This document shows, in pieces, positions 27,291-36,555 of a DNA stretch of 64,000 bases. The notes beneath the pieces are model-generated. The model saw only the letters and a program-made list of their open reading frames with translations, was not told the DNA's origin and made no database searches. Position 1 is the stretch's first letter. Each line of letters opens with the position of its first letter. Both the position numbers and the translations under genes were made by a program. Source of the DNA: Bradyrhizobium sp. AT1 (GTDB taxonomy: Bacteria; Pseudomonadota; Alphaproteobacteria; Rhizobiales; Xanthobacteraceae); the NCBI RefSeq assembly GCF_001590795.1, contig NZ_JXDL01000001.1, positions 3,583,780 through 3,647,779 on the forward strand, written 5' to 3'.

Positions 27291-30059
27291 CTACTCCGCC
27301 GCGTCCCGCATCTCCGCCCGCTCAGCCCTGGCCGCGCAGAACTTGAATTCCGGGATCTTGCCGAATGGATCGAGCGCCGGGTTGGTGAGCAGGTTCGCCG
27401 CTGCCTCCGCGTAGCAGAACGGCATGAACACCATGTTCTCCGGCACGTCGCGGTCGGAGCGGACCTTGACTTCGACCGCGCCGCGGCGGGTCTCCAGGCG
27501 AATGAAATCGCCGGGCGCCAGCTTCTTCTTGCGCATATCCTTCGGCGACATGAAGGCCACCGCCTCAGGCTCGATCTGGTCGAGCACCTGGGCGCGGCGC
27601 GTCATCGAGCCGGTGTGCCAATGCTCCAGCACGCGGCCGGTCGACAGCACCATGGGATATTCGTCGTCCGGAATCTCGTCCGGCGGGATCACCTTGGCCG
27701 GCACGATCTTGCCGCGGCCGCTCGCGGTCGGGAAGCCCGTGGTGAAGATGATCTCGTTGCCGGGCTTGTCGGGCGCATCGACCGGATAGGTCACCGCACC
27801 TTCGCGCACCAGGCGATCCCAGGTGATGTTCTTCAGCGAGGGCATCAGCTCCGCCATCTCGGTGAAGACGTCGCCGGGACCGGCGTAATTCCAGGGCAGG
27901 CCCATGCGCTTGCCGATCTCCTGGATGATCCAGAGATCCTGCCGCGCATCGCCCGGCGGCTTGATCACCTGGCGCGCGAGCTGCACGCGCCGATCGGTGT
28001 TGGTGAAGGAGCCTTCCTTCTCGGCGAAGGCCGAGGCGGGCAGGATCACGTCGGCGTGGAACGCGGTTTCGGTGACGAAGAGATCCTGCACCACGAGATG
28101 ATCGAGCATGGCGAGCGCGTGTCGCGCGTGCTGCAGATCCGGATCGGACATCGCGGGGTTCTCGCCCTCGATATACATGCCCGTGATCTCGCCGGCGTGG
28201 ATCGCGTTCATGATCTCGACCACGGTCAGGCCGCGGACGGGATCGAGATCCTGCTGCCAGAGCTTCTCGAAGCTCCCGCGCAGATCGTCGCGACCGACCG
28301 GCTGGTAGTCCGGCAGGAACATCGGGATCAGGCCGGCGTCGGAGGCGCCCTGCACGTTGTTCTGACCGCGCAGCGGATGCAAGCCGGTGCCGGGACGGCC
28401 GACCTGGCCGGTGATCAGCGCCAGCGCGATCAGGCAGCGCGCATTGTCGGTGCCGTGGACGTGCTGGCTGATGCCCATGCCCCAGAAGATGATCGACGAT
28501 TTTGCGCGGGCATACGTCCGGGCAACCTCGCGCAGCGTCTGGGCGGGGATGCCGCAGATCGCTTCCATCTTCTCCGGCGTGAACTCCTTGATCTTCTCCT
28601 TGAGGTCCTCGAAGCCTTCGGTGTAGCCGGCGATGTACTGGTCGTCGGTCAGGCCTTCGGTGATGATCGTGTTGATCATCGCGTTCAGCATGGCGACGTC
28701 GGAGCCGGGCTTGAACTGCAGATGCTTGGTCGCGTGGCGCGACAGCGTCTGGCGGCGCGGATCCATCACGAACAGCTTGGCGCCATTCTGCTTGACCGCG
28801 TTCTTGATGAAGGTCGCGGCGACCGGATGGTTCACGGTCGGGTTGGCGCCGATCACGATGATCACTTCGGCATCCATCGCGGCAGCGAACGGCGCCGACA
28901 CCGCGCCGGAGCTCAGGCCTTCGAACAGCGCCGCCACCGAAGAGGCGTGGCACAGACGGGTGCAATGATCGACATTGTTCGAGCCGAAGCCGGTGCGCAC
29001 CAGCTTCTGGAACAGATAAGCCTCCTCATTGGAGCCCTTGGCCGAGCCGAAGCCGGCCAGCGCCTTTACGCCCTTCTCGTCGCGGATCTTGACGAGGCCC
29101 TTGGCGGCGATGTCGAGCGCTTCCTCCCAGCTCGCTTCGCGGAAATGGGTGAAGGGATTGGCCGGATCGACCTGATCGTTGGCATCCTTCTTCGCATTCG
29201 GCAGCCGAACCAGCGGCTTGGTCAGGCGATGCGGATGGTGGATGTAGTCGAAGCCGAAGCGGCCCTTGACGCAAAGACGATTGTGATTGGCGGGACCGTC
29301 GCGGCCCTCCGCGTAGATCACCTTCTCGTCCTTGACCTCGTAGGTGACCTGGCAGCCGACGCCGCAGAACGGGCAGAGCGAATCCACCTTCCTGTCGGCA
29401 TAGGTGACGCGGGTCTGCTTCTCATCCAGCATCACCGCCGGCATCAGCGCGCCGGTCGGACAGGCCTGCACGCATTCGCCGCAGGCAACGCAGGTCGACT
29501 CGCCCATGGGATCGTCGAAGTCGAACACGATCTTCGAGCCGTGGCTGCGATAGGCCATGCCGATGACGTCGTTGACCTGGACCTCGCGGCAGGCGCGCAC
29601 GCACAGGCCGCACTGGATGCAGGCATCGAGGTTGACGCGCATCGCCGGATGGCTGGCGTCGGTGGTCCAGCGCTCGGCGGCGGGGAAGCGGCTCTCGGTG
29701 ACTCCAGTGGTCTCGGCCCAGTGCCAGAATTTCGAATCCGGATCGTGGCTGGTCTCGCGCGCCGGCTGGTCGGCGACGAGCAGTTCCATCACCATTTTCT
29801 GCGCCGACACTGCACGCGCGGATTCCGTCTTCACCTTCATGCCGACGGACGGCGTGCGCTTGCAGGACGCCGCAAGCACGCGCTCGCCCTCGATCTCGAC
29901 CATGCAGGCGCGGCAATTGCCGTCGGGGCGATAGTCGGGCGCTGGCGAATAGCACAGATGCGGGATCTCGCGGCCCTGCCGCTTTGCGACCTGCCAGATG
30001 GTCTCGCCGGGTTGGGCCTCGACCTGCTTGCCGTCGAGCTCGAACGTAATCTTCGTCAT
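27291..30059 (-). CDS. Formate dehydrogenase alpha subunit (Mo/W-bisPGD), FDH1 type
   Basis: 922 residues, catalysing formate to CO2 with electrons passed to the NAD-reducing subunit. [2Fe-2S] domain with Cys36, 49, 52, 66; two ferredoxin-type [4Fe-4S] sites (147/150/153/157 and 190/193/196/200); a fourth cluster in CPFCGVGC (229-236, plus Cys263). The metal ligand is Cys370 followed by His371 in DHCTRLCHASS, at the site of selenocysteine in E. coli FdhF. The NuoG-like His-Cys3 cluster motif usual in FdsA is absent (99-115 has no cysteine). No Tat signal, so cytoplasmic. Overlaps the beta gene by 4 bases. Confidence 0.93.
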   Translation of the reverse strand: MTKITFELDGKQVEAQPGETIWQVAKRQGREIPHLCYSPAPDYRPDGNCRACMVEIEGERVLAASCKRTPSVGMKVKTESARAVSAQKMVMELLVADQPARETSHDPDSKFWHWAETTGVTESRFPAAERWTTDASHPAMRVNLDACIQCGLCVRACREVQVNDVIGMAYRSHGSKIVFDFDDPMGESTCVACGECVQACPTGALMPAVMLDEKQTRVTYADRKVDSLCPFCGVGCQVTYEVKDEKVIYAEGRDGPANHNRLCVKGRFGFDYIHHPHRLTKPLVRLPNAKKDANDQVDPANPFTHFREASWEEALDIAAKGLVKIRDEKGVKALAGFGSAKGSNEEAYLFQKLVRTGFGSNNVDHCTRLCHASSVAALFEGLSSGAVSAPFAAAMDAEVIIVIGANPTVNHPVAATFIKNAVKQNGAKLFVMDPRRQTLSRHATKHLQFKPGSDVAMLNAMINTIITEGLTDDQYIAGYTEGFEDLKEKIKEFTPEKMEAICGIPAQTLREVARTYARAKSSIIFWGMGISQHVHGTDNARCLIALALITGQVGRPGTGLHPLRGQNNVQGASDAGLIPMFLPDYQPVGRDDLRGSFEKLWQQDLDPVRGLTVVEIMNAIHAGEITGMYIEGENPAMSDPDLQHARHALAMLDHLVVQDLFVTETAFHADVILPASAFAEKEGSFTNTDRRVQLARQVIKPPGDARQDLWIIQEIGKRMGLPWNYAGPGDVFTEMAELMPSLKNITWDRLVREGAVTYPVDAPDKPGNEIIFTTGFPTASGRGKIVPAKVIPPDEIPDDEYPMVLSTGRVLEHWHTGSMTRRAQVLDQIEPEAVAFMSPKDMRKKKLAPGDFIRLETRRGAVEVKVRSDRDVPENMVFMPFCYAEAAANLLTNPALDPFGKIPEFKFCAARAERAEMRDAAE

Positions 30060-31759
30060 TCGGCCGCTTCCTTGAACTCGTCAGGGAAATATTTGATCAC
30101 GGTGGCCAGCGGATTCGATGCCGCCTGTCCGAGCCCGCAGATCGAGGCATCGCGCATCGCCTGGCTCAATTCCTCCAGGAGAGCGCGGTTCCAGACCGGC
30201 TGCTGCATCAGCTGCGCCGCCTTCTGGGTTCCGACCCGGCACGGCGTGCACTGGCCGCAACTCTCGTCCTCGAAAAATTTCATCAGGTTCAGCGCCGCCG
30301 CGCGCACGCTGTCCTTTTGCGACAGGATCACGATGGCGGCCGATCCGATGAAGCAGCCGTATTTCTCCAGCGTGCCGAAATCGAGCGGGATGTCGTCCAT
30401 CGAGGCCGGCAGGATGCCGCCGGACGCGCCGCCGGGCAAATACGCGTAGAACTGATGGCCGTCGGCCATGCCACCGCAATATTCGTCGATCAGCTCGCGC
30501 ACGGTGATGCCCGCAGGGGCGAGCTTCATCCCGGGATTCTTGACGCGGCCCGAGACCGAGAAGCTGCGCAGGCCATGCCGTTCATGACGGCCATGGCCCT
30601 TCCACCAGTCGGCGCCCTTTTCGACGATGTCGCGCACCCACCACAGCGTCTCGATGTTGTTGATCAGCGTCGGCAGGCCGAACAGGCCGACCTGGAACGG
30701 ATAAGGCGGCTTGTGCCGGGGCAGGCCGCGCTTGCCCTCGATGCTTTCCAGCAGCGAGGATTCCTCGCCGCAGATGTAAGCGCCTGCGCCGCGGCGCATG
30801 TGAAGCGTCGGGCCGCCCGGCGGCAGCTTTGCGATCTCGCGCTCCAGGATCTCGCGCGAGGCCGGATATTCGTCGCGCAGATAGATGTAGACGTCGGAGG
30901 CCTGCACCACATGCGCGCCGATCAGCATGCCTTCGATGAAGCGATGCGGATCGGTTTCGAGGTAATAGCGATCCTTGAACGTGCCGGGCTCGCCCTCGTC
31001 GCCATTGATCGCCATCAGGCGCGGACCGGGCTCGCCCAGCACCGCGCGCCATTTGCGTCCCGTCGGGAAGCCGGCGCCGCCGAGACCGCGCAGCGAAGCG
31101 TCGTCGAGCGACTTCAAAAGATCGTCCGTCGACAGCTCGCCCGAGCGCAGACGAGCCAGCAGCTTATAGCCGCCGCCGGCGACATAGGCGTCGTAGTCGA
31201 TATATTTGGGCAGATGCGCGTGGGTATCGCCGGCCTTCGCGGCGGCCATCACGTTGGCAACCGTCGCATGATCGACGAAGTGGTGGCCGACTTCGGCAGC
31301 CGGCGCGGTGTCGCAACGCCCGACGCAAGGCGCACGCACGACGCGGATGCCGGGACCCGATGCACTCTGCAAGTCCTCGAGCAGCTTCTCACCGCCGAGC
31401 ATCGCGCAGGTCAGCGAATCGCAGACGCGGATCGTCAGCGGCGCGATGTCGGGCTCGCCCTCCTTCACCACGTCGAAATGCGCGTAGAACGTCGCGGTCT
31501 CAAACACTTCGGCGAAGGCGAGCTTCATCTCGTCGGCGAGCGCAGCGAGATGCGCGGCCGAGATCTGGTGATATTTGTCCTGGATCAGGTGCAGATATTC
31601 GATCAACAGATCGCGCCGCCGTGGCCTGTCGCCGAGCAGCTGCTCGATCTCGTGCGCGGCGGTGGGATCGACCTGCCGCCCCTTGGGCGTGGCCTTGGCT
31701 CGCTTGCGTCCCTCGCCCGGGTGTTCGAACGAGCGGACCTGATGCACGTCATGGCTCAT
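30056..31759 (-). CDS. NAD-dependent formate dehydrogenase beta subunit (NuoE-NuoF fusion)
   Basis: 567 residues. N-terminal NuoE-like part with [2Fe-2S] cysteines 113, 118, 145 and 149; NuoF-like part from about 195 with the FMN/NADH-binding RGLGGAGFPTGRKW (224-237), GDEGEPGTFKDR and ICGEESSLLESIEG; C-terminal [4Fe-4S] site CGQCTPC plus a later Cys in SICGLG. In FdsGBA enzymes these two parts are separate proteins. The fusion is as in Methylorubrum FDH1, a two-subunit tungsten enzyme. It passes electrons from the alpha subunit to NAD+. First gene of the fdh pair; a possible sigma-54 site lies upstream. Confidence 0.93.
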   Translation of the reverse strand: MSHDVHQVRSFEHPGEGRKRAKATPKGRQVDPTAAHEIEQLLGDRPRRRDLLIEYLHLIQDKYHQISAAHLAALADEMKLAFAEVFETATFYAHFDVVKEGEPDIAPLTIRVCDSLTCAMLGGEKLLEDLQSASGPGIRVVRAPCVGRCDTAPAAEVGHHFVDHATVANVMAAAKAGDTHAHLPKYIDYDAYVAGGGYKLLARLRSGELSTDDLLKSLDDASLRGLGGAGFPTGRKWRAVLGEPGPRLMAINGDEGEPGTFKDRYYLETDPHRFIEGMLIGAHVVQASDVYIYLRDEYPASREILEREIAKLPPGGPTLHMRRGAGAYICGEESSLLESIEGKRGLPRHKPPYPFQVGLFGLPTLINNIETLWWVRDIVEKGADWWKGHGRHERHGLRSFSVSGRVKNPGMKLAPAGITVRELIDEYCGGMADGHQFYAYLPGGASGGILPASMDDIPLDFGTLEKYGCFIGSAAIVILSQKDSVRAAALNLMKFFEDESCGQCTPCRVGTQKAAQLMQQPVWNRALLEELSQAMRDASICGLGQAASNPLATVIKYFPDEFKEAAE

Positions 31760-31804
31760 CGATGAATCTCGTAGCCCTTCTTTAGAACAAGTCCAACCCT
31801 AGCC

Positions 31805-31823
31805 TTTGGCATGCCAAATGCCA
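31805..31823 (-). promoter_or_regulatory. Palindrome / candidate sigma-54 promoter of fdh
   Basis: TTTGGCATGCCAAA at 31805-31818 is a perfect 14-bp palindrome. On the minus strand, 31823-31809 reads TGGCATTTGGCATGC. This has the GG-N10-GC spacing of a -24/-12 element and differs from the TGGCAC-N5-TTGC consensus at few positions. Transcription would start about 38 bases before the beta-subunit ATG. A dimeric activator site is the alternative reading. Confidence 0.4.
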
Positions 31824-31908
31824 AGAAAATTCTCATGTTCCAATAAGCGTTTAAGGGGCATGCGGCCAACCAGCCCCATGCCCCCATCGAACTCGATCGT
31901 GCGCCGCC

Positions 31909-32184
31909 TCAGCTCTTGTTCATGCACTCTTCGATGTAGAACCAGCGGTCGTCACCGGCGAGGCCCTTGGACTTCACCTCGGCGCGGCAGGTCTTCAGCT
32001 TCGGCTTGTTGGCCGCCCACTTGGCCTTCATGTCCTTCAGCTTCTGCATCGTGAGCTTGATCTTGCCGGGCTTGGCTTCGGTCGTCGCAGTGGGTGCAGC
32101 CGGTGTAGTCGCAGTCTGTGCCGATGCGGCGTGGATGCCCGCGGCCAGCAGCATGGCGGCGAGGCAGATACGGGTGCGAAACAT
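31909..32184 (-). CDS. Small periplasmic PsiF-repeat-like protein
   Basis: 91 residues: signal peptide (cleavage near ASAQT), a Thr/Ala/Pro-rich linker, then one PsiF-type repeat (KTCRAEVKSKGLAGDDRWFY followed by an EECM end) with paired cysteines. PsiF repeats occur in small phosphate-starvation-inducible proteins, but the function is not known. It lies between fdh and the OFA transporter. Start set at the ATG at 32184 just before the hydrophobic core. Confidence 0.7.
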   Translation of the reverse strand: MFRTRICLAAMLLAAGIHAASAQTATTPAAPTATTEAKPGKIKLTMQKLKDMKAKWAANKPKLKTCRAEVKSKGLAGDDRWFYIEECMNKS

Positions 32185-32277
32185 GAAAATCCCCCTAGGT
32201 CCCATTCGCGATGATTCTTGAAAGACGAATGTCGCGGGACGCCGACCATCGGCATCCCGCGACCGTGTCGACAGCGA

Positions 32278-33933
32278 TCAGAAAATCTTGACCGCGCTCT
32301 CCAGCGTCTTCCAGACACCCCAAGCCAGGGGAATGCCGACGAAGGCCCAGAACAGCGCCGCCTTGGCGTCGAGGCCGCCAAAGCCGATACCGTAAGAGCC
32401 GTGCGGCCCCGCAGCCGCAGCGCTGGCGCTCGCCGCCTGCAGCTTGGCCACATCGGCCTCCTTCATGTGCCACTTCGAATCGACCGGCTTGATCAGGTAG
32501 TTGCAGATCAGGCCCGCGATCAGCATGGCGCAGAGGATGTACATGGTGGTGTTGTAGAGCTGGTCGCGCGGAACGCCGGCCGCGAGCTGGAACTCGCGGA
32601 TGTAGTTCACCACGACGGGGCCGATGATGCCCGCCGTCGACCACGCGGTCAGCAGCCGGCCATGGATGGCGCCGACGAACTGGGTACCGAACATGTCGGC
32701 CAGATAGGCCGGCACGGTCGCGAAGCCGCCGCCATACATCGACAGGATGATGCCGAAGCCGAGCACGAACAGCAGCTTCGAGCCCATCGCCGCGAAGGTC
32801 GGCGCCAACGCGTAGAGCACGATGCCGAGGATGAAGAACGTGTAGTAGGTGTTCTTGCGTCCGATCTTGTCCGACAGCGACGCCCAGAAGAAGCGGCCGC
32901 CGATGTTGAACAGCGACAGCAATCCGGCGAAGCCTGCGGCGATCGCGGCGATCTGCGCCTTCTGTCCGGCATCGAGCGCGTTGAAGCCGACGTCGGGCAG
33001 GCCGATCAGCTTGCCCGCGAAGATCTCCTGCAGCATCGGCGAGGCCATGCCGATCACGCCGATACCCGCCGACACGTTCAGGCAGAGCACCCACCAGATC
33101 AGCCAGAACTGCGGCGTCTTGTGCGCGTCGTTGAGATGGACGTTGTTCTTCGAGATCATCGCGTTGGCCTTGACCGGCGGGGTCCAGCCCTCGGGCTGCC
33201 AGCCGGGCGGCGGCAGGCGATAGCGGAACGCGCCGATCATCATGAACACGAAGTAGATGACGCCCATCGCGACGAAGGTCTCCCAGACGCCGACCGAGGT
33301 CGGGCTCTTGAAGTAGTTCATCAAGAGGTTCGCCAGCGGCGCGCCGATCATGGCGCCACCGCCGAAGCCCATGATCGCCATGCCGGTCGCCATGCCGCGG
33401 CGGTCGGGGAACCATTTGACGAGCGTCGACACCGGGGAGATGTAGCCGAGGCCGAGACCGATACCGCCGATCACGCCCGAACCGAGCCACAACAGCCAAA
33501 GTTGATGGGTGTAAACGCCGATCGCACCGAGGAAGAGACCGCCGCACCAGCAGAGCGCCGACACGAAGCCCGCCTTGCGCGGCCCCACGCGCTCCAGCCA
33601 GCCGCCCCAGACCGCAGCCGCGATACCCAGCAGCACGAAGAACAGGGTGTACATCCATCCCATGCTGGCGACCTTCCAGTCGCAGCTGGTCGTGAACAGC
33701 TCCTGCCACAGCGACATGTCGGGGCAGGCCTTCGGCGCGGTCAAACCGATCGCGCGCGACAACGGCAGCCAGAACACCGAGAAGCCGTAGGCCATGCCGA
33801 TGCACAGATGGATGCACAGCGCGGCCGGCGGCACCAGCCAGCGATTGAAGCCGGCCGTCGCGATGGTCCGCTCGCGATCAAGAAAACCCGCGCCAGCGCC
33901 TGAAAGTGTCCCAGCGCCTTCGATTGCAGTCAT
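32278..33933 (-). CDS. OFA-family MFS transporter (oxalate/formate antiporter type)
   Basis: 551 residues with about 12 membrane helices. Oxalate/formate antiporter traits: ALCIHLCIGMAYGFSVFWLPL first helix, GVIGGIGLGLGYISPVSTLVKWFPDRRGMATG, and NIGGRFFWASLSDKIGRKNTY. It has an extended loop with Trp- and Pro-rich residues (about 240-270) and a longer C-terminus than OxlT. Next to formate dehydrogenase, so formate, oxalate or a related acid is the likely substrate. GGGGAGGAATGC precedes the ATG. Confidence 0.9.
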   Translation of the reverse strand: MTAIEGAGTLSGAGAGFLDRERTIATAGFNRWLVPPAALCIHLCIGMAYGFSVFWLPLSRAIGLTAPKACPDMSLWQELFTTSCDWKVASMGWMYTLFFVLLGIAAAVWGGWLERVGPRKAGFVSALCWCGGLFLGAIGVYTHQLWLLWLGSGVIGGIGLGLGYISPVSTLVKWFPDRRGMATGMAIMGFGGGAMIGAPLANLLMNYFKSPTSVGVWETFVAMGVIYFVFMMIGAFRYRLPPPGWQPEGWTPPVKANAMISKNNVHLNDAHKTPQFWLIWWVLCLNVSAGIGVIGMASPMLQEIFAGKLIGLPDVGFNALDAGQKAQIAAIAAGFAGLLSLFNIGGRFFWASLSDKIGRKNTYYTFFILGIVLYALAPTFAAMGSKLLFVLGFGIILSMYGGGFATVPAYLADMFGTQFVGAIHGRLLTAWSTAGIIGPVVVNYIREFQLAAGVPRDQLYNTTMYILCAMLIAGLICNYLIKPVDSKWHMKEADVAKLQAASASAAAAGPHGSYGIGFGGLDAKAALFWAFVGIPLAWGVWKTLESAVKIF

Positions 33934-34246
33934 GCATTCCTCCCCTAAGCCACCCTTCTGAGCAGCCTGCCGCTACTATCCTGTTCCTCAGCTCATTGCG
34001 GTGCAGACAATTGCCCCTGCTGCCCCGCACAATCATCCGACGCGCGCCAGGATCGTCACGCGCATCCTTAGTAAACCCCTCGCGCGGGGCGCTATGCCCG
34101 ATACGACGTGCAGGCTTCGTGATCGGCCCGTTGATCCGCGTATCGCAGACAAGACTCAACCTCCGCGCCTGCACGGAGAAAGTCAATTTGGGCAGAAGCC
34201 ATGATCGATGTCGATAGACAAATGGTCGGTATCAGTGAGGTAACGC
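33934..34246. other. Intergenic region, OFA transporter to tusA-like gene
   Basis: 313 bases without a credible gene. Both strands have open frames but no ribosome site or recognisable product. It should hold the promoter of the OFA gene (minus strand); no box stands out. The end near 34200-34250 is AT-richer. Confidence 0.4.
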
Positions 34247-34510
34247 TCACGAATGCGGTGCACCATTGGCATCACCTATCGAACCATTTGCTTTCTCTAT
34301 CAGGAACACGATGCGCGCGTCGTTGCGCTCGGTGATCTCCACCGTGTCGCCCGTCTCGCGGATCAGGTTCGGGATGTCAATCACCGACAGCGGGTCGGTG
34401 CAGTGAACTTCGAGCTGATCGCCGGGCTGCAACGGCTTCAAGGCTTTGCGTGTCTTCAGGGCGGGCAGCGGGCATTTCAGTCCGGTGAGATCGAGCGTCG
34501 TTCTGGTCAT
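34247..34510 (-). CDS. TusA-family sulfur carrier protein
   Basis: 87 residues with the TusA signature LDLTGLKCPLPALKTRKAL (CPxP, the persulfide cysteine). TusA proteins pass persulfide sulfur between desulfurases and acceptors in tRNA thiolation and molybdoenzyme maturation. In this position, beside moeA, mobB and fdhD, supply of sulfur to FdhD for formate dehydrogenase is the likely role (inference). Confidence 0.9.
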   Translation of the reverse strand: MTRTTLDLTGLKCPLPALKTRKALKPLQPGDQLEVHCTDPLSVIDIPNLIRETGDTVEITERNDARIVFLIEKANGSIGDANGAPHS

Positions 34511-34554
34511 GCGCGCAACATGGCGGGGTCGGAGAATGACGTCAACGCAGCCGG

Positions 34555-35811
34555 TCAGAGCAGGTCGGCATAGGACAAGAAACCTACGCGCTGTCCCGGC
34601 TCCACGCCGGTGATGCTCTCACCGAGCTCGACCAGGCCGTCGGTCTCGACCAGCGAGGACAACAGCCCCGCTCCCTCGCGCGGAAACTTGATCGCCTCGA
34701 GCTCGCCGTCCTGCGCGCGCCGCAAGGAAACGCGCACATATTCCCGCCGGCCCACCTTCTTCTTGTAGGTAAACGCCGCGCGCAACGGGATCGGTGTCAA
34801 CGGCTCGGGCAGGCCGCCCGCCAGCGCCAGCACCGTCGGCCGCACGACATGGACGAAGGTGACGAAACTCGCGACCGGATTGCCGGGCAATCCGATCAGC
34901 GGCGTGCCGTCGATGATGCCCATCGCCACGGGCCGGCCGGGCTTGATCGCCATCCGCCACAGCACCAGCGAGCCGATGCTCTCGACCGCGGCCTTGACGT
35001 GATCCTCTTCGCCGGTCGAGACGCCGCCGGTGGTGACGATCAGATCGTGACGCCCCGCAACCTGCTTCAAGCCGTTCGCAAGCGAAGCACGCTCATCGCG
35101 GAGAATGCCGAGGTCGCTGACCTCGCAGCCGAGGCGGCGCAGCATCGCCATCAGCATGAAGCGGTTGGAATCGAACAGCTGCGAGGCGGCGCGCGGCTCG
35201 CCGGGGGACGCCAGCTCGTCGCCGGTCGAGAACACCGCGATGCGAATGCGCCTGACCACGTCGAGCCTGACAAGCCCGAACGCGGCGGCAAGCGCGACGT
35301 GCTGCGGCCGCAGGCGCTGGCCCGCGCGCAGCGCGATGTGGCCCTGCGGGATGTCCTCGCCGGCGGGACGGACATTGGCCCCAGGCTTCAGCCCCGGCGG
35401 CAGCACGATCCTGCCGGCCTCATCGACTCGGACATCTTCCTGCATGAAGACGGTCTCGGCATCCGGCGGCATCGGCGCGCCCGTGAAGATGCGCGCGGTG
35501 TGGCCGGGCTTGATCGGTGCCTGTGCAAGCCCGCCGGCCGGGATACGGCCGTCAAGCGGCAACGCCTGCTCGGCGCGATCGGGAAGATCGGCATTGCGCA
35601 CGGCGTAGCCGTCGACGGCCGAATTGGTGAACGGCGGCAACGGCAGCGGCGCCGCGACGTCGCGCGCCAGCACGCGCCCGTCGGCATCGACGAGTGACAC
35701 CGTCTCCAGATCGGCGATGGCGTTGACGCGCGTCGTGATGAGACCGACGGCCTCGTCGACCGACATCATCGGGCCGCCGAAGGCAAAGCAATCGTCCGAG
35801 AGTTGCGCCAT
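34555..35811 (-). CDS. moeA: Molybdopterin molybdotransferase MoeA
   Basis: 418 residues. Inserts molybdate (or tungstate) into adenylylated molybdopterin. Motifs: TNSAVDGYAVRNAD, AGEDIPQGHIALRAG, VFSTGDEL, VTTGGVSTGEEDH, GLPGNPVASFVTF. First of three MoeA-like proteins in the region and the most canonical. It sits between the TusA-like gene and mobB; the gap to mobB is 9 bases, so they are one operon. Two internal ATGs at residues 15-16 are alternative starts. Confidence 0.95.
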   Translation of the reverse strand: MAQLSDDCFAFGGPMMSVDEAVGLITTRVNAIADLETVSLVDADGRVLARDVAAPLPLPPFTNSAVDGYAVRNADLPDRAEQALPLDGRIPAGGLAQAPIKPGHTARIFTGAPMPPDAETVFMQEDVRVDEAGRIVLPPGLKPGANVRPAGEDIPQGHIALRAGQRLRPQHVALAAAFGLVRLDVVRRIRIAVFSTGDELASPGEPRAASQLFDSNRFMLMAMLRRLGCEVSDLGILRDERASLANGLKQVAGRHDLIVTTGGVSTGEEDHVKAAVESIGSLVLWRMAIKPGRPVAMGIIDGTPLIGLPGNPVASFVTFVHVVRPTVLALAGGLPEPLTPIPLRAAFTYKKKVGRREYVRVSLRRAQDGELEAIKFPREGAGLLSSLVETDGLVELGESITGVEPGQRVGFLSYADLL

Positions 35812-35820
35812 GGTGCCTCG

Positions 35821-36348
35821 TCAGCGTCTCGCGGCGCTCTTCGCAACCGCTTCCTCGACCGGCATCGCCGCGCGCAGCAGCAATGCCGCGGCCGCCGCGA
35901 TGTCGTCGAGATGGACAGTCGGAAGCCGGGTGTCAATGGCGGTGTCGGTCGCGATCCCGGCAATGCCGGGATCGTCGGGAAACAGCAGCGGTTTGCCGTT
36001 GGCGGCGCGATGCACCTCGATCTTGCGATGCGGCTCGCGCTTGAAACCCTCGACCACGACGAGATCGACCGTGGACAACTTGCTCAATAGTTCCGGCAGA
36101 AGCGGCTCCGCCGCGCCGCGAAGTTCGTGCATCAAGGCCCATCGATTCGACGAAGCAACCAGCACCTCGGCGGCGCCGGCCTCGCGATGCCGCCAGGAAT
36201 CCTTGCCGGGTACGTCGACGTCGAACTGGTGGTGCGCATGCTTGATCACCGAGACGCGCAGGCCTTGCGCGTTGAAATGCGGGATCAGCCGCGCCAACAG
36301 CGTGGTCTTGCCCGCCCCACTCCAGCCCGCAAGGCCGATGACTTTCAT
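35821..36348 (-). CDS. mobB: Molybdopterin-guanine dinucleotide biosynthesis protein B
   Basis: 175 residues from the ATG at 36348. Walker A in LAGWSGAGKTTLLARLI (residues 8-15), and VVEGFKREPHRKIEVHRA, the usual second motif of MobB. A GTP-binding helper of MobA in making the bis-MGD/PGD cofactor needed by the FDH alpha subunit. In an operon with moeA. Start set directly before the P-loop strand. Confidence 0.95.
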   Translation of the reverse strand: MKVIGLAGWSGAGKTTLLARLIPHFNAQGLRVSVIKHAHHQFDVDVPGKDSWRHREAGAAEVLVASSNRWALMHELRGAAEPLLPELLSKLSTVDLVVVEGFKREPHRKIEVHRAANGKPLLFPDDPGIAGIATDTAIDTRLPTVHLDDIAAAAALLLRAAMPVEEAVAKSAARR

Positions 36349-36404
36349 GACCGTCCATCTCCACCATCGGCTCGCGAGCCGATGGAACCTCAGGTCCCTC
36401 ACCG

Positions 36405-36482
36405 GTCATTGCGAGCGCAGCGAAGCAATCCAGACTGCCGCCGCGGAAAGATTCTGGATTGCTTCGCTGCGCTCGCAATGAC
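36405..36482. repeat. Perfect 30-bp inverted repeat (REP/MITE-like)
   Basis: Arms at 36405-36434 (GTCATTGCGAGCGCAGCGAA..) and 36453-36482 are exact complements over 30 bases with an 18-base loop. The element lies between the divergent mobB and fdhD genes, so it is not an ordinary terminator. The TCATTGCGAGCG motif is typical of rhizobial/Rhodopseudomonas palindromic elements. Confidence 0.85.
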
Positions 36483-36555
36483 GAACAGAGGCATTTGTCT
36501 ATTCTCGCCCATGCTTATATCGGCTTGACCCGAATGTCATGCTAACCTCGCCGCC

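Noticed and set aside
28948..28953. Selenocysteine (TGA) at the formate dehydrogenase metal ligand
   Set aside because: The frame is open and codes a normal cysteine at residue 370, so no recoding is needed.
27615..30449. 944-codon open frame antisense to the formate dehydrogenase genes
   Set aside because: Same shadow effect; the opposite strand has intact Fe-S and cofactor motifs.
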